Part shown: one piece after another, positions 41,569 through 50,763 of the stretch
Numbering within the stretch: the stretch's first letter is position 1
How the letters are laid out: every line of letters begins with the position of its first letter
The notes under the pieces: model-generated
Database searches by the model: none
What the model saw: only the letters and a program-made list of their open reading frames with translations
What the model was told of the DNA's origin: nothing
From: Streptomyces glomeratus
GTDB taxonomy: Bacteria; Actinomycetota; Actinomycetes; Streptomycetales; Streptomycetaceae
Length of the DNA stretch: 64,000 nt
Reading direction: 5' to 3'
Assembly: GCF_021462825.1 (NCBI RefSeq)
Contig: NZ_JAKEEB010000032.1
Span: forward strand, 1 to 64,000
Program-made: the position numbers and the translations under genes

Positions 41569-42690
41569 TTACTGTGCGGCGCTGCCCGTTTTCGTGGCGC
41601 CCAGCGAACGAGAGATCACCACTTCACTGGAGTCCAGCGCGGCTGAGATCGTGTGGTGCAGTGCCTCCGGGAGAACCCTTCCTCCGAGGCCGCAAGATCG
41701 GACCAAGTCAGTGCAATCCTGAATCTGGCGCCCTGTCGCAACCGTGGTGAACAGGTAGTGCGCGAGGAGTTCACGAGCTGCATAGCCGTTCTGCGCTTCC
41801 GTCGCCCGCCGGACCAGGTCTTCTGCGACTGGGCGAGCGCCAGGGTGCTGGGCGAATTCAACCGCGTCCAGCACGGTGAGGCCGAGGCGGGTGTCAAATA
41901 CGGTCAAGCCTGGCTTGCCTTCGTGGCGGAGGAAAACGTTCACGAGATCGGCCAAGCAGTCGTCGAACGGCTGGTTCGCGTAGCGGCGACATAGCACCGT
42001 CAGACAGTGGCTGACGGCCTGCTCCCACGGATCGCCAGCAGTCGTGCCGTTGAGAAGTTCTGCGGCGCGTTCCGTGTCGCCTGCCGTGAGGGCGGCCACT
42101 ATGGCGACCTGCCGTCCGTCGAGCATCCGTGTGCCCACGCCTCGATGCTGCTCGATATGGGCCAAGGCTTCCGGCCAGCGGCCCGTGGTCGTGAGGGTGC
42201 GCGTGCCGTCGGCGAGCACCACGCGCCAGAGCCAGGCGTGCACTTCCCGTCGGTCCTCGGAAGTTCGGGTGAGGTCATCCGGAACGGTGATGCCTTCGAA
42301 CACGGCGGCGCGGCCTGCACCAACAGCTTCGTACAGGCCCAGGAGCCGCTGGCGTCCGTCGTCGGTTTGGCCGGCGCGAATCTGCAGGCGGGCGAGGTTA
42401 ACCAAGGGCTCCAGCCCACGGATGGCGCTCATGGCTGGCAGCGGACAGGCCCGGAGGTACGCGTCCGCGTGCCGATGGCACATCGATCGGGCCATGTCGG
42501 GCAGCTCAAGGTCGGAGGCGAGGAGCGCGGCCTGGTTGAAGACGGTGGAGGCCAGTCCTGGCTCACTCTGTTTCGACGCTCTGTCGGCCAGTTCAGCCAG
42601 CGACCGCACACGGGCGGGCAGGGGCAGGCAGGCGGGCCGGAATCGGGCAACGAGCGGGAATCGCCGGGCTATCGGGCCGTGCGGGTCCAT
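41569..42690 (-). CDS. Helical TPR-like protein of the lanthipeptide locus
   Basis: A 373-residue, mostly alpha-helical protein with repeated Leu/Ala pairs (AELADRASKQSEPGLASTVF, NLARLQIRAGQTDDGRQRLL, LAHIEQHRGVGTRMLDGRQV) typical of TPR-like scaffolds. No catalytic motif, signal peptide or DNA-binding domain is visible. Proteins of this kind are commonly seen beside FxLD-type lanthipeptide methyltransferase genes. It lies 101 bp beyond the end of the methyltransferase gene, across a hairpin (42738-42771), so it may be expressed at a lower level. Role unknown; a regulatory or scaffolding part is possible. Confidence 0.6.
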   Translation of the reverse strand: MDPHGPIARRFPLVARFRPACLPLPARVRSLAELADRASKQSEPGLASTVFNQAALLASDLELPDMARSMCHRHADAYLRACPLPAMSAIRGLEPLVNLARLQIRAGQTDDGRQRLLGLYEAVGAGRAAVFEGITVPDDLTRTSEDRREVHAWLWRVVLADGTRTLTTTGRWPEALAHIEQHRGVGTRMLDGRQVAIVAALTAGDTERAAELLNGTTAGDPWEQAVSHCLTVLCRRYANQPFDDCLADLVNVFLRHEGKPGLTVFDTRLGLTVLDAVEFAQHPGARPVAEDLVRRATEAQNGYAARELLAHYLFTTVATGRQIQDCTDLVRSCGLGGRVLPEALHHTISAALDSSEVVISRSLGATKTGSAAQ

Positions 42691-42737
42691 GTGTCCTCCC
42701 CCTGAGGCAACGGTGATCGGGATGAGCGAGGGCGACC

Positions 42738-42771
42738 GGCGGTGCCCGTCAGCTACAGGACAGGCACCGCC
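42738..42771. terminator. Hairpin between methyltransferase and TPR genes
   Basis: GGCGGTGCC (42738-42746) pairs with GGCACCGCC (42763-42771) around a 16-base loop. It sits in the 101-bp gap after the methyltransferase gene. It lacks a U-run but such GC stems commonly end transcription in Streptomyces. Its arms resemble those of the hairpin after the precursor gene (49252-49288). Confidence 0.5.
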
Positions 42772-42791
42772 TTCCTCACCCTCGGTCTGCG

Positions 42792-44873
42792 TCAGCGCCA
42801 GTCGATGACGATGCGGTTCAGCGGGGTGTCGATCGCGAAGAGCCCGGGGGCATGCTCGACCGCCGGGGCGTCGAGAGGCCGGATCTCGAACTTGGGCTCG
42901 CGACCGCGGTACTCGCGGTCCCAGGTGCGAATGGCGTCCGCGACCTGTGCGGCCAGCTCATCACTGCCGGGCCCATGGCCGATGACGCCGAACTCCCACA
43001 GCTTGCCGCCCTCGGCGGTCTTCTGGTCCGAGAGACGTCGGGCGAGGTACGTCACGGCGCCCTTATCGATCGCCGCAGTCGACGACGGGTAGGGGTCGTC
43101 GGTGAGGATGGTGCCCTTGGCGTCCTTCGGGAAGAGCATGCGGATCAGGCCGGAAGGCAGCGAGCAGGAGACGAACAGCTCCATCCACTCGGGCGATTCC
43201 ATGGCGCGGACCATCATGCCGGTCCATTCCTCAGTGCGCGGCTGATCCAGGACTCCGGCCAGGGCCTGGGCGTCGATGGGCTGCCCGGCAGGCGCCTGGA
43301 GCCGTACGGTGCCGTCCGAGCTGAGCGAGATGACGCGGCGGTCGTCATCAGCGATGCCCCGTCGCAGCGGCATGAATGTGTTCATCTTGCTGCTGACACT
43401 CGTCCATCGCCCGTCCTTCTGCTCGTAGGCGATGGAACGAGAGACGCTCCCCTTGAGACGCTGAGGGACCAAGAGCCGTCCGCCGGGCGCGAGCTGCTGC
43501 ATCCAGGCGTGGGGGACGCCATGCGCGCCGACGGTGGCGATGATCCGGTCATACGGGGCGCCCGAGGCGTGGCCGACAGCCCCGTCCCGGGTCAGGCACT
43601 CCACGTTGGTGAATCCGGCGGCAGCGAGGTGGGTCCGGGCACCTTCCACGAGATCGTCGTCGACGTCGATGGTCGTGACGTGTCCGCTCTCACCGACCAG
43701 GTAGGCGAGCAGGGCGGCGTTGTACCCGGTGCCGGCGCCGAGTTCGAGGATGCGTTCACCGGGCTGGACCTCCAGTTGATCCAGCATGAGGGCCACGATT
43801 CCGGGCTGTGAGGCGCAGGAGATCGACGTGCCGTCGGTGTCGTATTTGATGTTGACGGGCGCGTTCGCGTAGGCGTCTTCGAGCGCCGCGTCGGGCACGA
43901 ACTTGTGGCGCGGTACGGTGCGCAGCGCCGTCTCGACGGCGGGTGTTCGGGCGTAGCCCGCCTCGCGGATCTTGTCGACCAGGGCGTTGCGGAGTCGTGC
44001 GGCTTCGGGCTCGACGGTGCTGAGCGTGTCGGTGTTCACCGCCCTGACGCTAGCGGCGGAGACCCTGGCGTCCGTGGTCGACGCGTTGTTGTCACTCGAT
44101 CCCATTACTACCTCTCGTGCGATGTGGGACATGGCGTGCTGGTCATCTCGGAGAAGCCCTGCACGGTTGGCGTGGAAGATCACGTGATGGGTGATGACGG
44201 CCCGAAGACCCCTGGTGAGGCCGTTGCTGTTTGCGAGGTCGTGTAGTGCGCTACCGGCTCGTTCGAAGGCGGCGACCCAGTCCGCGTGCCCTTCGAGCGG
44301 CCGTCCAGGGCTGCACAGGCTGTGGGCGTCCGCGGTCATCAGCTTGCGCATGGCGGGCGCCAGGGCGGCGGTCTTCTCCGGGGCGAGCGGCTGGGCCGCT
44401 GCCGGGCGGAGCTCCGCGACCTTTGCCCACACGTCACCCTGCTCGAACCAGTCCAGCGCCGCGGCACGCATCATGGCGCTTATCAGGAGGACGGCCGTCT
44501 CCCGCCGCCCGAGGCGTCCCGGTCCGGGCCGGTAGGCGAGCAGATGACGGCTGTCCGCTTGGAAGAGGTCGTGAGCGAAATCCATGGCGCTTACGCCGCC
44601 GAAGGCGGTGGTCTCGGGCTCGTAGATCCCGGGCACCCAGGACACCACTGTGCCGGCGCTCACCAAGTCGGACAGGAGCCACTCAAGTTGACGGGACGGC
44701 TCGCCCGCACGGTAGCGCAGGGGCCAGGGCTGCTTGTTCATGAACCACCAGCCGTCGATCTGTCCGGCATCCTCAGCGGCGAGCAGCGCGGGGCCGAGGC
44801 GTTCGCTGATGACACGCTTGCCGGTCTCGCGGTCGGCGAAGGTGACGTTGTACTGGTGCCAGGCGGAAGACAT
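42792..44873 (-). CDS. FxLD-system methyltransferase: SpaB_C-like domain fused to PCMT-type methyltransferase
   Basis: 693 residues. Residues ~1-255 form a lantibiotic-dehydratase C-terminal-like (SpaB_C/thiopeptide-type) domain beginning SSAWHQYNVTFADRETGKRV. After a linker, ~290-500 are a protein L-isoaspartate methyltransferase fold with TSISCASQPGIVALMLDQLE and SAM motif I ELGAGTGYN (378-386). The remaining ~190 residues form the extension seen in the FxLD methyltransferase group. Related LanS enzymes methylate an Asp side chain in the lanthipeptide so that it closes to a succinimide/isoAsp. The precursor has Asp-Asp-Gly in its core, a fitting target (inference). The gene starts 24 bases after LanC, in the same operon. 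Confidence 0.82.
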   Translation of the reverse strand: MSSAWHQYNVTFADRETGKRVISERLGPALLAAEDAGQIDGWWFMNKQPWPLRYRAGEPSRQLEWLLSDLVSAGTVVSWVPGIYEPETTAFGGVSAMDFAHDLFQADSRHLLAYRPGPGRLGRRETAVLLISAMMRAAALDWFEQGDVWAKVAELRPAAAQPLAPEKTAALAPAMRKLMTADAHSLCSPGRPLEGHADWVAAFERAGSALHDLANSNGLTRGLRAVITHHVIFHANRAGLLRDDQHAMSHIAREVVMGSSDNNASTTDARVSAASVRAVNTDTLSTVEPEAARLRNALVDKIREAGYARTPAVETALRTVPRHKFVPDAALEDAYANAPVNIKYDTDGTSISCASQPGIVALMLDQLEVQPGERILELGAGTGYNAALLAYLVGESGHVTTIDVDDDLVEGARTHLAAAGFTNVECLTRDGAVGHASGAPYDRIIATVGAHGVPHAWMQQLAPGGRLLVPQRLKGSVSRSIAYEQKDGRWTSVSSKMNTFMPLRRGIADDDRRVISLSSDGTVRLQAPAGQPIDAQALAGVLDQPRTEEWTGMMVRAMESPEWMELFVSCSLPSGLIRMLFPKDAKGTILTDDPYPSSTAAIDKGAVTYLARRLSDQKTAEGGKLWEFGVIGHGPGSDELAAQVADAIRTWDREYRGREPKFEIRPLDAPAVEHAPGLFAIDTPLNRIVIDWR

Positions 44874-44897
44874 GGCGGGTCCTTGGGTCGGCAGCGG

Positions 44898-46169
44898 TCA
44901 GTCGATGAGCAGGCATGCGTCCCACGCGGAGTGGGGTGGTACACCGGTGGCCGGGGCTTGGATCGCCAGGGCCATGCCGGCGGCGCCGTCGAGGAACCCA
45001 GGACCGGCATCTCCCTGAACCTCTGCCACTGCGGCATCCGTCGGGTCGATGCCTGCTGGGCAAACGGTGGTCAGGAGTGCCGTGGTCGTGGCACGGAGTT
45101 GGACGGCGGTCGCGGGGTGAGCGTCTGCCGCCATGCGGGCGGCGATATGGGCGAGTCCCGCAGTGCCGTGGCACAGGCCCTTGTCTGTCGTGGTCTTCAG
45201 CTGAGCAGGGTCGGTGAGGGAGGACACCATCGCTTCCTCCGCCTCGATCTGCCGAGCGGTGTCGCCGAGGGCCAAGGCAGCGAGTTGCTGAGCACGCGAG
45301 ACGCCCGCCGTGCCGTAGCACCAGGACGGCCGCCGCGCCGCGGACGGAGCGAGCCGCCCTTCTCGGAGTTCAGCGCGGGTGACCCAGTACGGCCACACAG
45401 AGCCCCGCCCTGTCCGCTCTTGCCAGCGGTCCAGCCAGGACAGGATGCTTCGCATAGCGTCGTGGTGGCCTTCGACCAGAGCGCCACGACGAACTGCCAG
45501 GGCCAGGAGCGCGAGTACGCTTCCGACGCCGTGCGCGAGTCCGGTGTTGGCATGGCCGCCGGGGAACCGCTCGTCTCGCCTTCCGGAAGGTCCACTCGTC
45601 ACCCACCATCCCGGCAACACGTCTCCGCTGTCGGTGATGGGCTCGGTCAGGCGCACGCAGTACCCCAGGACGGCATGCGCGGCGTCGCTGTCGGGGTAGC
45701 GCCGGATGATGTAGGCGCCGTAGCCGGCGAGCCCACGGATCGCATCGAACTCCGACAGCTTCGGCAGCATGCCCGCATCCATGCGTCGATGCGCAGCGTC
45801 GACCCGTCGGTGGACGTCGGCAGTGAGCTGCGCGTCAAGGGTGTCCAGAGCGCGCTGGTACGGACCGTCATGGTGCTCCGCCATACAGGCCACGGCGTGC
45901 GCGAGGGCAGGAGCCCCGTAGAAGGGGTGGCTGTCAGACCCGCTGGTCAACGGTTGCCGAGCAGCAGCAGTCACCCAGGCGTGGGCATGCTGCCACGGGC
46001 CGAGGCCGCGGGCGGCCCGCTCGATGTGCAGCAGCGCGATCCCCGTCGGCCCGTAGGCAAGTTGCTGCCGGTGAGTCGTTGTTGTGTCCGAGCCGACCGG
46101 GGCGGTGGCAGGGTCAGCCAGTAGGTTCGCGATCTCTTCCGCCATCTGGAACGCGGCATGGCTGGTCAC
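44898..46169 (-). CDS. lanC: Lanthionine synthetase C-like cyclase (LanC)
   Basis: A 423-residue alpha-toroid cyclase. The GTG at 46169 overlaps the LanB stop (GTGA), which fixes the start. Zinc ligands are present: Cys284 in PSWCYGTAGV and Cys333-His334 in GLCHGTAGL. The GGHANTGLAHGV segment carries the active-site histidine region. LanC adds cysteine thiols to dehydro-residues made by LanB, forming lanthionine rings. The precursor has three cysteines (45, 49, 52), so up to three rings are expected. Confidence 0.9.
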   Translation of the reverse strand: MTSHAAFQMAEEIANLLADPATAPVGSDTTTTHRQQLAYGPTGIALLHIERAARGLGPWQHAHAWVTAAARQPLTSGSDSHPFYGAPALAHAVACMAEHHDGPYQRALDTLDAQLTADVHRRVDAAHRRMDAGMLPKLSEFDAIRGLAGYGAYIIRRYPDSDAAHAVLGYCVRLTEPITDSGDVLPGWWVTSGPSGRRDERFPGGHANTGLAHGVGSVLALLALAVRRGALVEGHHDAMRSILSWLDRWQERTGRGSVWPYWVTRAELREGRLAPSAARRPSWCYGTAGVSRAQQLAALALGDTARQIEAEEAMVSSLTDPAQLKTTTDKGLCHGTAGLAHIAARMAADAHPATAVQLRATTTALLTTVCPAGIDPTDAAVAEVQGDAGPGFLDGAAGMALAIQAPATGVPPHSAWDACLLID

Positions 46170-49100
46170 TGTGCCCTCCGGGACATCCAGGCCAGGGCGA
46201 CGGCGCGCGTGAGGTACAGGCAGACGGCTTCCTCGGGAAAATCGACCGCGACGTGCCGGACGAAGTGGACGTGCAGCAACGAGGACAAGACGTCGTCCAC
46301 CTGGATGCCCTGGGTGTCCGGGCCGGGGAAGTGGAGTCGGTAGGTATCGAGCGCCGCGTCCCGATCGGCCCAAGCATCCACGATGGCCGACCCGCCGGGG
46401 GCACCGCGCAGCGCGGCCCAGCCGCCGGACGGATCGGCCAGCCGTACGGTCTCAGTGAACTCCGGGCGCGGTACCGGCGCGGGGGCTGCGGACGGGATGT
46501 GGTCGATCAGCCATTCCATCGCGGCCTCTTGGCTGCCGAGGAAGGTGGTGGCGATGGCGATGGTGTGCGCGGCCACCAGGGCCCGTTGGTGCGGACGCTG
46601 GGGCAGGGCGAGCTGGTTCACGATGGTGCGGGAGTCCTCACGGAACACTGCTTCGGCAGCGTCCCAGGCCGCACCGGAGCCCCAGCGCCCCATCTCGCGG
46701 TAAGAGGTGGGAAATCTCAGGTCTGCCAGCAGTCCGGCAGCGCGTAGTTCGTCGGCCCAGGCACTGACTACCTGGGCGGTTTCAGCGAAGGCGGCGGGTT
46801 CGGGCAGGGCGATGCGCACTCGTAGGTGATGTTCAGGATCCCGGAAGCGGATGAACCACCACGGTGGGCCGCCCAGCCGGTCCAGCAGCCTCGGGAGGTG
46901 CTGACCGAGTAGTACGTCTTGGCGCCTCAGGTCGCCATAGAGCGTGGCCAGCAGTAAGGACGCGGCGCCGGGGGTCTGGATCTGCGCTCGGGAGAAGGTA
47001 CGGGCCGACGTAGGGGGCGGCAAGGCTGGCCACCCTGGAGGTCTCGTCGCCTTGAGCGGCACGATCACCTCGTGTGCTCGTCCGCCGCACCACCCGTAGG
47101 CGGCAGGGTCCGGTGCTTCAACGAGGACGGCGGAGCGCACGCGGGCCAGATGCTGGCGCAGCAGCGTCCGAGGCCCTGCCTGGTCGAGGTCGAGGAGCAG
47201 GCGCCGGTCCCCTTCGGCGAGGTAGACCCGCTGCGGTGTCCGCCTCCGGCTCCGCCACTGATCGAGAGCCGCGTCCCAGTCGTAGTGGGGGGAGTTGCGT
47301 CCGGGCAGCTCGGCCGCTTCTAGTCGCCACCGCGCGGGGGCGAGCACGGTGCGCCCGTACCGCACTCTGGGTAGGAACGGCATCGCGTTCGCAGCACCCC
47401 AGTCGAACAGGGTGACCTGCGCGCACTGAGCCCGGGACAGTTCGGTGAGGAACCGCACCAGCGGCGGGGTGTGCTCCCTGAGGTTCAGTGCGTGCATGCC
47501 AACGGCCTCTACGCGGCGGCCACGCTCGGGCGCGGCCAGGTACATGCGGCGGCCATCGCAGGCCACGGCCAGGTCGTCGGGCGTGAGCACGTCCCCGCTC
47601 GCCGCGCGATGTTCCTGCACACCGATCACGGTGGGCAGTACCTGCGGGGTTCGAGTGACATGGGCGCTGGTAGACAGCAGCGGCGGGAAGGACAGCTGGG
47701 CGGGAATGGTGTCGGCGTCTGCCGTCGGCAGGTCAGACAGCTCGGCGAACAGACGCTCGCGGTCCTCCGCAGCCAGCACGCTGAGGAACCTGCCCGTGGT
47801 GACGCCGACCCCACGGGACACGCTCATGACCTCTAGCCGGAAGCGCCCGCGTTGAAGATCCCCCGTGCTGGCGGAATGCACCCGGACGCCCACCTCGACG
47901 TGCGGGGGCACCCGCGGGCGCTCGGGCCCGATGTCCATGGCCGCGATCAAGTCATCAGTTAGGACCACCTCGTCGTGCCCGTCGAGTACGGCGGCCTGAG
48001 CCAGGCGTACCAACGTGTCGTCCCGTTCGGAGAGTCGGCGTCTGCGATCGTCGGCCGGCGCGCCCGGATACCCATCGGGGAATCCGGTGCCACTGTCGGC
48101 GACGACTTCGCGGAGCGGCACCATCGTGCCGATGCCGTACCGCTCGTAGAACCGACGCTGGTACGCCTTCCACGCGGCAGTCCCGTACGGGAGGGCGCTG
48201 ACTCTGGTCAGGACGCTGGCCGCCCGCTGGATCTCGCGGGCAACCTCCTCAGGCAGGTCAATACGCGCGTCGAGGCGAAGGTCGAGAGCCAGAGGGTGGC
48301 GCTGCAGGCCCGGGACCAGAGCCCTCATCCTCGAAGTGGCACGGGCCCGGCCGCTGCGCACACCGCAACCGTGAAGGTCTGCCTGCACAGCGCGCAGCGC
48401 GCTGACCAGATCCGAGACACTGGGCACGGTGTCGGCGTCCACGGAGTCGAGCTGGACTAGCAGGTAGTGCAAGGCGTCGGTTTCGGTGCTCGGTGCGTGC
48501 AAGCAGGAGATCAGCGCCTGGTGCCGGACTAGGTCCCGCACGAGCCGACGTGCTTTCTCGGGTCCGGCCGCCGGGAAGTCTGCGGCGAGCTTGTCGGCGA
48601 GGACACCGGCGCGCACCGGCTGTCGGCTGGCGTCCAGAACGGCCCGCACCGGATCCGTCAGGGCAAGGGACGCCTCGACAGCGCGCCGCCGCGTGTCGGA
48701 CTGGTACGGAAGGATGAGACGACCACCGCGCTCCATGGCCGTGTTGTTGCAGGTCACCAGAAGGCGATCCATCAGCTCAGGGCATGACTCCAGCCGCTCG
48801 ACAACAGCCGCCAGCCACTCCGCGCTCGCCCGACTCACAACCACGTGATCAGAACCCCATGCTGCGCCCGCTCGCGGCCCGATCTCGGCTGCGGCCACGC
48901 CGGCGAAGAGGCCGTAAGGAGTCGCCCGGTGTTCGGCACGCAGCAGGTAGCGGTTCACGGAAGTAGCAGCTCGGCGCACATCCCGCGGAGACGGGGTGCT
49001 GGATGAACACAAGGCCCGTACCTGAGAAGCGAGGGCAGGACTAGCGTGCTCCAGGGACTCGACAATCTCCTCCTTAGACCAAACCTCCCGCAACCAGGCG

Positions 49101-49228
49101 AGCTGAGCAGTCGCGCTGCTGGGCGACGAGTCGCCAAGGTCGGGGCACGGTCCGACCGGAAGCGTCGGCCACGCGACCGCGCGAAAGAGAGCGGTCTTCC
49201 CGACTCGGAACGCGCTGTTCAACGCCAT
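46166..49228 (-). CDS. lanB: Lantibiotic dehydratase (LanB), full length
   Basis: About 1020 residues from the ATG at 49228 with GGAGGT just upstream (the adjacent GTG at 49231 is too close). The N-terminal two thirds are the glutamylation domain (RAVAWPTLPVG, LRAEHRATPYGLFAGVAAAE, AVLDASRQPVRAGVLADKL). The last ~300 residues are the elimination domain (DLRRQDVLLGQHLPRLLDRL, WFIRFRDPEHHLRVRIAL, FPTSYREMGRWGSG). It uses glutamyl-tRNA to dehydrate Ser/Thr in the precursor. Because the methyltransferase carries a second SpaB_C-like domain, the locus has two elimination-type domains. Confidence 0.9.
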   Translation of the reverse strand: MALNSAFRVGKTALFRAVAWPTLPVGPCPDLGDSSPSSATAQLAWLREVWSKEEIVESLEHASPALASQVRALCSSSTPSPRDVRRAATSVNRYLLRAEHRATPYGLFAGVAAAEIGPRAGAAWGSDHVVVSRASAEWLAAVVERLESCPELMDRLLVTCNNTAMERGGRLILPYQSDTRRRAVEASLALTDPVRAVLDASRQPVRAGVLADKLAADFPAAGPEKARRLVRDLVRHQALISCLHAPSTETDALHYLLVQLDSVDADTVPSVSDLVSALRAVQADLHGCGVRSGRARATSRMRALVPGLQRHPLALDLRLDARIDLPEEVAREIQRAASVLTRVSALPYGTAAWKAYQRRFYERYGIGTMVPLREVVADSGTGFPDGYPGAPADDRRRRLSERDDTLVRLAQAAVLDGHDEVVLTDDLIAAMDIGPERPRVPPHVEVGVRVHSASTGDLQRGRFRLEVMSVSRGVGVTTGRFLSVLAAEDRERLFAELSDLPTADADTIPAQLSFPPLLSTSAHVTRTPQVLPTVIGVQEHRAASGDVLTPDDLAVACDGRRMYLAAPERGRRVEAVGMHALNLREHTPPLVRFLTELSRAQCAQVTLFDWGAANAMPFLPRVRYGRTVLAPARWRLEAAELPGRNSPHYDWDAALDQWRSRRRTPQRVYLAEGDRRLLLDLDQAGPRTLLRQHLARVRSAVLVEAPDPAAYGWCGGRAHEVIVPLKATRPPGWPALPPPTSARTFSRAQIQTPGAASLLLATLYGDLRRQDVLLGQHLPRLLDRLGGPPWWFIRFRDPEHHLRVRIALPEPAAFAETAQVVSAWADELRAAGLLADLRFPTSYREMGRWGSGAAWDAAEAVFREDSRTIVNQLALPQRPHQRALVAAHTIAIATTFLGSQEAAMEWLIDHIPSAAPAPVPRPEFTETVRLADPSGGWAALRGAPGGSAIVDAWADRDAALDTYRLHFPGPDTQGIQVDDVLSSLLHVHFVRHVAVDFPEEAVCLYLTRAVALAWMSRRAQ

Positions 49229-49251
49229 CACGACCTCCGTGGTCCAAGGGC

Positions 49252-49288
49252 GGCCGGTGCCTTCACCCGACGGGCAAAGGCACCGGCC
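49252..49288. terminator. Hairpin between precursor and LanB genes
   Basis: GGCCGGTGCC (49252-49261) and GGCACCGGCC (49279-49288) form a perfect 10-bp stem with a 17-base loop, within the 82-bp gap after the precursor gene. A leaky terminator here would give much more precursor than enzyme mRNA, as in many lanthipeptide operons. It could also protect the 3' end. Confidence 0.6.
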
Positions 49289-49310
49289 TGGGTGGACGTG
49301 TGCCCTATGG

Positions 49311-49484
49311 TCAGGCCACGTTGGTGGTGCACGCGCCGCAGGTCTCGCCGCAGCCGTCGTCCGTCAGGCTGACCAGACCGGCGGGGTCGGAGACCTCGAC
49401 GAGCGTGACGTCCAGGTCGAAGCCGTCCGTGCTACCCGCGCCCTGCGGCTGCATCTGCGTGGCGTGCGTGATCTGGGGGCTCAT
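49311..49484 (-). CDS. FxLD-family lanthipeptide precursor
   Basis: A 57-residue peptide with GGGAGT before the ATG at 49484. The leader ends in the family motif FDLD (residues 22-25) followed by VTLVEVSD. The C-terminal core has Ser39, Thr41, Asp42-Asp43-Gly44, Cys45, Thr48, Cys49, Cys52, Thr53 and Thr54, in the order SLTDDGCGETCGACTT. Dehydration by LanB and cyclisation by LanC could give two or three short rings; the Asp preceding Gly is a candidate methylation/succinimide site. No double-Gly cleavage site, protease or ABC transporter is encoded nearby, so maturation and export are unknown. Confidence 0.88.
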   Translation of the reverse strand: MSPQITHATQMQPQGAGSTDGFDLDVTLVEVSDPAGLVSLTDDGCGETCGACTTNVA

Positions 49485-49708
49485 TACAACTCCCTTTGCT
49501 CGAAGCGGTTTTACGGGATGGTTGTGCTGCCGGAGACCTGCATGAGCGTATGAAGACAGCTACGCCACAGAGGCGTTTACCGGCCACCGGCCCAAGGGGC
49601 GATGCCCCGCGCGTGGATAGTGCGGGGCCGCCGCGTGCCCTCGGATCGGAGTTCTTGCGCCGCCTCGATGAACCGGGCTCGAAGCAACCGGTCCACCGGG
49701 GCGGCCGT

Positions 49709-50396
49709 CTATTCGGTGGTTGTCGCAACCTCTTGTTCGAGATCGACGACGGTGACACCGCGCAGCTCGCGTACGAGTTGAGAGGCCAGGAACCAGGGCC
49801 TGAGCAGATGCTCCTTGTAGGACAAGGGCCTATCCCTGGCCTCGTCGCTGACCCTCACGGGAACGGGCCGCATGCCGGGGCCGGTGGTGTAGAGGAGTGC
49901 CGATCACCCCGTACAGGCGTGGCACACGCACCCGAAGCGCCACAGCTCCGGCTCTTGCCAGATAGCCGCACTGCTTGACCGCAAGCACAGCGCATTCAAG
50001 GCAGAGAGGTGGCTGCCAGGTACGGGAGCCCTCTGCCCAGTCAGCCCCTACCGAATCACTCGGCCTCGGTGCCAGGAACAGGTAACCGCTGGCGGTGCGG
50101 CTGGCCGGCTGGACAACGCACACCTGGCACCGAAGCCCGCTCATCGTCTCGCGCTGCCGAGACGGGTGTACCTCCCCCCATCGCGGAGGGCCGACGGGCC
50201 AACCGTCTTCGCGACTCTGGGAACACCGGGCCCAGAGGACCCCTTGGTCGTCCCGATCTCTAGGGCCCTCGTCCAGGTAGCAGAGTCCTCCCCCACCAGG
50301 GCGAAGACCGAGCATCGCGGCTGAGTCGGGATCCTCGCCACGCCGCGCGGTGATGTACGGGACGACGGCAGACCAGGGCATGGGAAGGGTGGTCAT
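49709..50396 (-). pseudogene. Cys-rich conserved Streptomyces protein, frameshifted near its 3' end
   Basis: The ATG at 50396 overlaps the preceding stop (ATGA). The protein starts MTTLPMPWSAVVPYITARRG and has two CxxC-type pairs, LRCQVCVVQPASRT and PLCLECAVLAVKQCG, probably a zinc-binding unit. After VIGT at about 49890 the frame shifts by one. In the other frame the expected ending MRPVPVRVSDEARDRPLSY, WFLASQLVRELRGVTVVDLE and a stop at 49709 is found; unshifted, it ends at 49830. Intact relatives occur beside FxLD loci and elsewhere in Streptomyces. Either the last ~60 residues are lost or there is a sequencing error. Confidence 0.6.
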
Positions 50397-50596
50397 GCCG
50401 CAGCCCTCATCACATTCGAGAGGGGACGATGCGGCTCGACGATCCGGCCGTCCGGCAGCAGCTCTCCGGTGTCCTCGAAGAGGAGGACACCGTTGCAGAG
50501 CAGGGTCCAGCCCTGTGCCGGTTGGTGAGCTGCGGCACGAGCGGCTTCACGATCCGTAGCATCTGCTGGCGGACATGGTGGTTGGTGCTGGCACAT
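50393..50596 (-). CDS. DUF5999 small protein
   Basis: A 67-residue protein. The ATG at 50596 has AGGAAC at good spacing, better than the ATG four codons earlier. MCQHQPPCPPADATDREAAR and WTLLCNGVLLFEDTGELLPD define the DUF5999 family, widespread in streptomycetes and often near regulatory or RiPP genes; function unknown. The three N-terminal cysteines/histidine could bind metal. It overlaps the next gene by ATGA and likely belongs to the operon that leads into the lanthipeptide genes. Confidence 0.7.
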   Translation of the reverse strand: MCQHQPPCPPADATDREAARAAAHQPAQGWTLLCNGVLLFEDTGELLPDGRIVEPHRPLSNVMRAAA

Positions 50597-50763
50597 GGGG
50601 TTCCTCATCGACAGGGAGGTCTGGGTCGTGGAGCCGTGACGCCCGCTCCCTGAGTCCTTTACGGTCGAGGCCCTGCCGCCGAGACCGGGGGAAATGGAAG
50701 CCCCGGCAGCAGGGAGCTAGTGCCGCGTGCGGAGAGGACGGGGCGCCTCGCCATACGCGGAGA

